DNA of 64,000 nt from the NCBI GenBank assembly GCA_019694575.1, contig JAIBBR010000005.1, forward strand, positions 1 to 64,000. Reading direction: 5' to 3'. Origin of the DNA: Myxococcaceae bacterium (lineage in GTDB: Bacteria > Myxococcota > Myxococcia > Myxococcales > Myxococcaceae). The position numbers and the translations under genes are program-made. The first letter of the stretch is position 1. Every line of letters begins with the position of its first letter. This document shows, piece by piece, positions 59,255-64,000 of this stretch. The notes beneath the pieces were generated by a model. The model was not told the DNA's origin, ran no database searches, and saw only the letters and a program-made list of their open reading frames with translations.

Positions 59255-60913
59255 CTACGCCCCCTTCTTCATTCGACTAACCAACGCATTCGCCACCCGA
59301 AACGAATTGGCGGCGATGGTCAGCGTCACCGGCACGCCGCCACTGCTGGGCAAAAAACTCCCGTCGACCACGTACAGGTTCTTCACCGAATGCGCGCGGC
59401 AGTCTTTGTCGAGCACGCTCTTGGCAGGGTCATGGCCGAAGCGGCAAGTGCCTCCCTGCAAAATGGTCGTCTCGCCCGCCACGCCCACCCGCTGCAAATG
59501 GTCGGGCTTCAAACCGGCGAGCACTTCTTCACCGCGTTCAACCAAAAAACGCGTCATCTTCAAGTCCAACGGGTGGCGCTTGATAGTGATGGCCGCCACC
59601 GGCAAACCAAACTTGTCTTTCACCTGGCTCTCGACGCTGACGTACGTGTCGGGGTTGGGCAGAAACTCGCCGTAAATCTCGAACTGCAAAATGCGTGAAT
59701 CGCGGTACTCGCGCAGTTTGTCTTTCAACGCCTTGCCAAAAATGCCGTCTTTGCCTTTTTTGGCGATGCCCACCGCCGCGAAAATGGGGTTGGGGTGCGT
59801 CCACATGAAGCCCAGCGTGCCCCCTTTTCGAAAGCCGAAGCGGTCGTCAGGCATCATGTAAAAATCTTGCAGGCTGCGGTTCACGAAGGGCGCGGTGTTC
59901 GCCACCCACGGCTGCTCGGCCTTGCGCTGCTGCACGCGAAAAGTCGCGCGCGACTCTCCAAATGAGCTGAACACCAAGTTCTTACCCACCAAGCCGCTGT
60001 CATTGGCCAGCCCCTTGGGAAAACGCGAGGAGGTGGAATTCAAAAGCAACCGCGCGCTCTCTACCGCGGTGCACGAGACGACGATGATTTTCGCCGGCTG
60101 CTCGTGGGTGACGCCGTCTTTGTCGACGTACACCACGCTCTTCGCATTGCCCTTGGCATCGACGGTGACTTCTGTCGCCATGCAATAAGGGCGCACTTCT
60201 ACCTTGCCGGTGGCGAGCGCCGCGGGAATCAGCGAAGCGTTGGTGCCGCTCTTCGCGTCGTGCTCACAGCCATAGCTGCCACACAGCGTGCAGTACGAGC
60301 AGCCCGCGCGGCCTTTGTACGGCTGCGACAAAATGCCCCGGGCGGTGGGTATCGAATGCCAGCCTAACCCTTTGCACACGGTGTCAATTTCTTTGGCGAC
60401 GGGGTGCTCGCTCAAAGGAGGCAGCGGGTAATTCCGGCTCCGCGGTTCTAAATGGGGGTGCGGCACCGCGTTGCCCGACACGCCCATTTCTTCTTCGGCC
60501 TTGTCGTAGAACGGGGCCAAGTCTTGGTAGGCAATGGGCCAGTCGGCGAGTGAAGCGCCGGCCACGTCGCCCAGCTCGGAGCGCAACCGAAAATCAACCG
60601 GTTTGAAGCGGTAAAAATAACCGCTCATGTGCACCGTGCCGCCGCCCACGCAATTCGCTGTCCACGCTTCGTTGCTGCGCGAATACGGTTTGTCGGCTCC
60701 GTTGCGCCACAGGTGCGGCTCGTCCCACGGCAGGGGCATGAAGAAATTGCGGCGGCTGTTCAGAATTTCGTCGTGCACGAAATCTTCGCGTTTGTAGTGA
60801 GCGCCTTTTTCCAACACCACCACCTTGAAGCCCGCGCGGCCAAGCTCGAGGGCCATCGGAGCGCCTCCCGCCCCACTGCCGACGATGCACACATCGACTG
60901 AATCGAGCGCCAT
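59255..60913 (-). CDS. GMC family FAD-dependent oxidoreductase
   Basis: The 552-residue protein matches the bacterial GMC family (gluconate 2-dehydrogenase large-subunit type). The FAD motif DVCIVGSGAGGAPMALELGR lies at the N-terminus, NCVGGGTVHMSGYFYRF near 87, and the C-terminal active-site region GGTCRFGHDP and GSFLPSSGGVPVTLTIAAN. The Cys cluster GCSYCTLCGSYGC near 205 could bind a metal or Fe-S centre. ATG 60913 lies 5 bases after the subunit 3 stop. No signal peptide, so export would need its partner's Tat signal. Substrate (alcohol, sugar or sterol) unknown. Confidence 0.87.
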   Translation of the reverse strand: MALDSVDVCIVGSGAGGAPMALELGRAGFKVVVLEKGAHYKREDFVHDEILNSRRNFFMPLPWDEPHLWRNGADKPYSRSNEAWTANCVGGGTVHMSGYFYRFKPVDFRLRSELGDVAGASLADWPIAYQDLAPFYDKAEEEMGVSGNAVPHPHLEPRSRNYPLPPLSEHPVAKEIDTVCKGLGWHSIPTARGILSQPYKGRAGCSYCTLCGSYGCEHDAKSGTNASLIPAALATGKVEVRPYCMATEVTVDAKGNAKSVVYVDKDGVTHEQPAKIIVVSCTAVESARLLLNSTSSRFPKGLANDSGLVGKNLVFSSFGESRATFRVQQRKAEQPWVANTAPFVNRSLQDFYMMPDDRFGFRKGGTLGFMWTHPNPIFAAVGIAKKGKDGIFGKALKDKLREYRDSRILQFEIYGEFLPNPDTYVSVESQVKDKFGLPVAAITIKRHPLDLKMTRFLVERGEEVLAGLKPDHLQRVGVAGETTILQGGTCRFGHDPAKSVLDKDCRAHSVKNLYVVDGSFLPSSGGVPVTLTIAANSFRVANALVSRMKKGA

Positions 60914-60918
60914 TTTTG

Positions 60919-61581
60919 TTAGCAACCTTTCCCGCCGCCGCACTTGAGCGAGTGCAGGTGGCCGATGCCGTTGTACCCAGGCGCGGGCTCTGACGCTTCG
61001 CGGCCCACCAATTCGAAGCCGACCAGTTTCCAGCCCACCTGGTCTTTGTTGCCGCCATAAGAAGGGTCGCCCAAAAAACCTTCCATGGTGAGCGACATCA
61101 ATATTTCGTACCAGCGCGCTTCGCCTGAACGCTCGTCGCTTTCTTTGAATATCGCCAAGAGCTCGTCTTGCTGCGCCGGCGTGGCTTGCGCGAAGCCCAC
61201 TTTGAACATGCGCTGTGCACGGCGCTCCAACGCACCCAAGCCCGGCACGAAATCGTCTTTCAGCTTTTTGATTTCGGGCGTCTGCAAAATGCGGTCAATG
61301 TATTCGGGCACGTTGGCGTCGAGGGCGCCTGGGTCTTCGTCTTTTGGCAATAGCCGGTCGACTGCCGCGCTGAGGGTGGCGTATTCCAAATGGGTAAAGG
61401 TCTTGTGCTTGCCCTCGGTGGTGGGTGCAGAGGGCTTCGCGGGCAAAGGAGACACCGCGGGCTCTTCTTTTTTGCATGCGCCTGTCCACAGCAGCACACC
61501 GCCACCGAAAAATGTGACGCGCCGCATGAAGACGCGCCGCGAGCCGTCGGGCAACACCGTCACCTTCGTCTTTTTGTTCAT
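60919..61581 (-). CDS. Gluconate 2-dehydrogenase subunit 3 family protein (lipoprotein with Tat-like signal)
   Basis: The 220-residue protein has a twin-arginine-type signal (MRRVTFFGGG) ending in a lipobox (LWTGAC, Cys36), then the helical gluconate dehydrogenase subunit 3 fold (LEYATLSAAVDRLLPKDEDP and WYEILMSLTMEGFLGDPSYG). In known systems this small subunit carries the GMC catalytic subunit to the periplasm. The order subunit 3 then GMC, five bases apart, fits that. A third cytochrome subunit is not adjacent. Confidence 0.85.
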   Translation of the reverse strand: MNKKTKVTVLPDGSRRVFMRRVTFFGGGVLLWTGACKKEEPAVSPLPAKPSAPTTEGKHKTFTHLEYATLSAAVDRLLPKDEDPGALDANVPEYIDRILQTPEIKKLKDDFVPGLGALERRAQRMFKVGFAQATPAQQDELLAIFKESDERSGEARWYEILMSLTMEGFLGDPSYGGNKDQVGWKLVGFELVGREASEPAPGYNGIGHLHSLKCGGGKGC

Positions 61582-61630
61582 GGGAGTTCCTTAAGAGCAT
61601 CGGACCAAGCCCGTGCAACTTCAACTTCCT

Positions 61631-61656
61631 TTGGCGACGCCAATACGAGGTACAAT
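61631..61656 (+). promoter_or_regulatory. Possible promoter with palindromic operator
   Basis: A perfect palindrome TTGGCG-A-CGCCAA (61631-61643) lies 7 bases upstream of a good -10 hexamer TACAAT (61651-61656), 45 bases before the lipoprotein start. The -35 region is weak. A repressor or activator could bind the palindrome. Confidence 0.35.
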
Positions 61657-61699
61657 GCTGGCGCGACGCAGGGCCAACTGACCTTGAGGTGCACCTTTC

Positions 61700-63040
61700 A
61701 TGACACGACTATTCTGGGCTGTGAGCGCAGGGCTCGCCTTTGCCATTGCTGCGTGTTCAGGCGGCAGCGGCGGCGATGGGGGTGTCGGCGGCGGCAAGGG
61801 TGGAGGCACTGGCGGTTCGAGCGGCGGCGGCTACAACATTTATACCCTCGACCCGGCTGCGAAAGAGCCACGCTATTTGTCAGCGGCGGCCAACGGCAAC
61901 CGCATTGGCGTGGCGTACTTTTCGATGGTGGGTGACGGCGGCGTGGCGATTCTGCCTGAAGACGGCGGCCCCGAAGCGGTGACCAATTACGACTTGTATT
62001 ACTTGGAGTTCAACAACGGCACCGCCAGCGCGCGAGAGAAGATTGCCACCGTGCAGCGCGTGTACGGCGTATCGCTCGCGTTTCAAGCCAGTGGAGAACC
62101 AGCGGTGGCGTACTTGGGCGGCGGCAGCGACATGTCGGCGTACTGGTTTCAGAGCGACGCGGTGGTCTCTTTTCGCAATGGCGGCACGTGGACCACCGAA
62201 GTGGTTGCGACGCAAGGCAACGAAGCGAACTGTGGCAGCGCGGTGTCTGACCGCGGCTTCGTGGTGGGGCTTTTTCCCTCGCTCGTCTTCATCGGCAACA
62301 CCGGGTACTTGGCCTACCGCGATGGGCATGGCGGCCAGTTTCCCCAGCAAGACTGGGCGGCGTCAGACTTAGAGATTGCGACGCGCACCGGCGCCAATGC
62401 GTGGGCGAAGAATTGTTTGATTGCCGGCGGCGACAACAAGCAAGCCTGGGGTGGGCACAACAAGCTCATCAACGCCGGCGGCGCGTTGGCGATTACCAGC
62501 GACAAAATTTTCGGGGGCGCCGACACCACCGCGAGCAACGTCATTTTCAACTACGTGCAGTCTGACGGTGGCTGGAGCTTGCCGCAGAGCGTGCTGCCGG
62601 TGGCCAACACCCAGTCGGGCCCCAGCCCCGCGTGGGACAGCCAAGAAAAATTTGGCATTGCCACCATCAACAAATCGACCGGCGAGCTGTACATGCTCAC
62701 CAGCGCCAATGGCCGCAATTGGTCTTCGCCTGACCCGGTGTACGCGGCAGGTTCAGGTGGTTGGTACCCGTCGCTCGCGTGGGACCCGGTGTACCACGAG
62801 CCGGCCATTGCCTTTTACATCTGCGACACGCGCGCCGGGCAGAACGAAGGCTTCTGCCCCGCGGCCGATGACAAATTGGTCGTCACTCAGCGCAACGCGA
62901 GTGTGGGCAACTGGCGTGAAGAAGACGTCGACCTCGAAGGCGGCGTGCAGACGCAGCTGGGTTTCTTCGCCAGCGGCAAGCGTTGGTTGGTTTACCGCGA
63001 CCCGCGCAGTGGCGCGGTGAAGGCGGCGACTGAGAAATGA
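61700..63040 (+). CDS. Lipoprotein with beta-propeller-like body
   Basis: The 446-residue protein has lipobox AIAAC (Cys19), a Gly-rich spacer (residues 20-45), and repeating strands ending in W/Y (GGTWTTEVVAT, GGWSLPQSVLPVAN, GRNWSSPDPVY, NWREEDVDLEGG), as in sialidase-like or exo-alpha-type propellers. No catalytic residues are evident. Its stop overlaps the next start (ATGA), so it is co-translated with the following lipoprotein. Confidence 0.75.
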   Translation: MTRLFWAVSAGLAFAIAACSGGSGGDGGVGGGKGGGTGGSSGGGYNIYTLDPAAKEPRYLSAAANGNRIGVAYFSMVGDGGVAILPEDGGPEAVTNYDLYYLEFNNGTASAREKIATVQRVYGVSLAFQASGEPAVAYLGGGSDMSAYWFQSDAVVSFRNGGTWTTEVVATQGNEANCGSAVSDRGFVVGLFPSLVFIGNTGYLAYRDGHGGQFPQQDWAASDLEIATRTGANAWAKNCLIAGGDNKQAWGGHNKLINAGGALAITSDKIFGGADTTASNVIFNYVQSDGGWSLPQSVLPVANTQSGPSPAWDSQEKFGIATINKSTGELYMLTSANGRNWSSPDPVYAAGSGGWYPSLAWDPVYHEPAIAFYICDTRAGQNEGFCPAADDKLVVTQRNASVGNWREEDVDLEGGVQTQLGFFASGKRWLVYRDPRSGAVKAATEK

Positions 63041-63540
63041 AAAAGCGCGGGTGGGCAGGGGTGTGGGCCGCAGCGCTGCTCGCGAGCAGCTGCGCCGTCG
63101 ACAACGGCCTCGGTGGTAGCCTGGGCGAAGTGTTTCCGCTCGATGTCTCGCGCGTCGAGGTGTACCGCAACGACGAAGCGCTGCAGGTGACGTACTACCG
63201 AAACCGCGGCGTCTTCTTAGACGTGGTGGTGCGCGTGGCGGTGGCGCTCAAAGACGTCGACTTGAAGCCCGGCAACAAAGTGGTGCTCGAAGGCGAGTAC
63301 GCGCCGTTTCACCCTCGCACGTCGGTGACCCATGCACCGGGTGGCGAGCCAGTGCGCGCGTTGCCTCCTGTGCAGAAGGGCGAGTTGACGCTCTCGGGCG
63401 GAGGGCCGGTTGGCACCCTCACCACCGGCAGCTTTTCGATGCTCTTTGCTGCTGAAGGTGGAGACTTGGGCGGTGGCCGTACGTTGAACGGCTCGTTCAA
63501 TGCGATGGCCGTTGATGCGGGTTTCGGCCCGTTGCCGTAA
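63037..63540 (+). CDS. Hypothetical lipoprotein
   Basis: The 167-residue protein has lipobox ASSC (Cys19). Its mature part is beta-rich (RVEVYRNDEALQVTYYRNR, VVVRVAVALKDVDLKPGN) with no recognisable family. The ATG at 63037 overlaps the previous TGA, tying its expression to the propeller lipoprotein. Confidence 0.75.
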   Translation: MKKRGWAGVWAAALLASSCAVDNGLGGSLGEVFPLDVSRVEVYRNDEALQVTYYRNRGVFLDVVVRVAVALKDVDLKPGNKVVLEGEYAPFHPRTSVTHAPGGEPVRALPPVQKGELTLSGGGPVGTLTTGSFSMLFAAEGGDLGGGRTLNGSFNAMAVDAGFGPLP

Positions 63541-63557
63541 TTGCGACAAGCAGCCCA

Positions 63558-64000
63558 TCACTGCGTCTGCAGTTTGAGCGTCAGTGCGAGCAAGTGACTT
63601 TTGTTGCCGCCGATTTCATAGCGGTAGCCGAAGTCGAGGCCGCTGCCTTCGATGAACACGCCGATGCCCATGCCAATCGACTGGGTGTGCAAGATGCCGT
63701 CCCAGCTGTAGCCGAAGCGCAAGGGTATGAGGCCGCCGGCGATGTACTCGGCGCCTCCGGCCGCGGCCCAGCGCACGCCTTGCTCGGCCGTGCTCAAGTC
63801 GGCCCGGCCTTCGGCGCAGGCTGAGAACATGCCGAAGTTCACCGCGGCTCCGAATGACAAGAAGCGGGGTATGTCGGCGTTGCGCACGTCAATCAGGTTG
63901 TGGCCCGAAAACGAGAGCGACAGAAAGTCGAGCGGCTTCACCATCAGGCCTGCGTTCATGGTGACTGAATTGGTGTTGCTCGCACCGGTAATCAACTGGT
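63558..64000 (-). CDS. Outer-membrane beta-barrel-like protein, C-terminal part (runs off the right edge)
   Basis: The frame is open to the window edge, so the N-terminus is missing. The visible 147 or so residues alternate hydrophobic and polar positions in barrel fashion (LDFLSLSFSGHNLIDV, LIPLRFGYSWDG, GLDFGYRYEIGGNKSHLLAL). The DISTAL end TLKLQTQ is short of the usual terminal Phe/Tyr. It probably belongs to a PorV/FadL-like or UPF0164-type outer-membrane family. It is convergent with the preceding lipoprotein gene, with 17 bases between stops. Confidence 0.65.
   Translation of the reverse strand, partial: QLITGASNTNSVTMNAGLMVKPLDFLSLSFSGHNLIDVRNADIPRFLSFGAAVNFGMFSACAEGRADLSTAEQGVRWAAAGGAEYIAGGLIPLRFGYSWDGILHTQSIGMGIGVFIEGSGLDFGYRYEIGGNKSHLLALTLKLQTQ

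Overview
The window looks like chromosomal DNA of a myxobacterium (Myxococcota), GC-rich, with no rRNA, tRNA, phage or insertion sequence that I can recognise. The indicators are a MYXO-CTERM tail on a thrombospondin-type-3 protein (46885-48210), a myxobacterial-type outer-membrane beta-barrel (35076-35696), proteins resembling the Glt/Nfs gliding and spore-coat envelope machinery, and a very large number of lipoproteins with Gly-rich or Asp-Ala-Gly spacers. Genes are tightly packed, and ATGA or GTGA stop/start overlaps are frequent.

Left part (1-25 kb) is mostly housekeeping: a CNNM/CorC membrane protein, purS-purQ and purL (the small-PurL type of FGAM synthase), an M50 site-2 protease, an asparaginase-family hydrolase, NnrS, a GT39-type glycosyltransferase, aat, an LEA-type lipoprotein, a GH1 beta-glucosidase lipoprotein, a PhnZ-like HD oxygenase coupled to an OPA-type MFS transporter, a type II NADH dehydrogenase and isocitrate lyase. 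Decayed genes sit between them: a frameshifted DUF4143 ATPase tail (21637-21857) and a multiply broken ttcA (24258-24731). A histidine-kinase N-terminal scrap follows at 26460-26619.

The middle (27-43 kb) holds two sets of envelope-machine genes. The first is a minus-strand operon (35696 down to 26969): outer-membrane barrel, GltC-like protein, GltD/AgmU-like TPR protein, two lipoproteins and a 636-residue TPR protein. The second is a minus-strand pair, a GltG-like FHA/transmembrane/TonB-type protein and a small CglF-like protein (42631 down to 40071). Between them lie an EXPERA-type membrane protein, a B-lectin lipoprotein and a tandem duplication of a c-type cytochrome lipoprotein in which one copy has decayed.

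The right part (42.8-57.8 kb) is a plus-strand run of predicted surface proteins: a beta-propeller/di-heme cytochrome lipoprotein, three paralogous VWA-like/TSP3 lipoproteins (two resembling CglD), the MYXO-CTERM TSP3 protein, a 14-repeat propeller lipoprotein and a pre-peptidase-like-domain lipoprotein. With the Glt-like genes, this suggests one locus for an envelope-spanning motility or adhesion apparatus and its surface adhesins. That reading is inference: no motor genes (AglRQS type) are in the window. The window ends with a possible toxin-like protein, a GMC oxidoreductase with its small subunit, two more lipoproteins and a partial outer-membrane protein.
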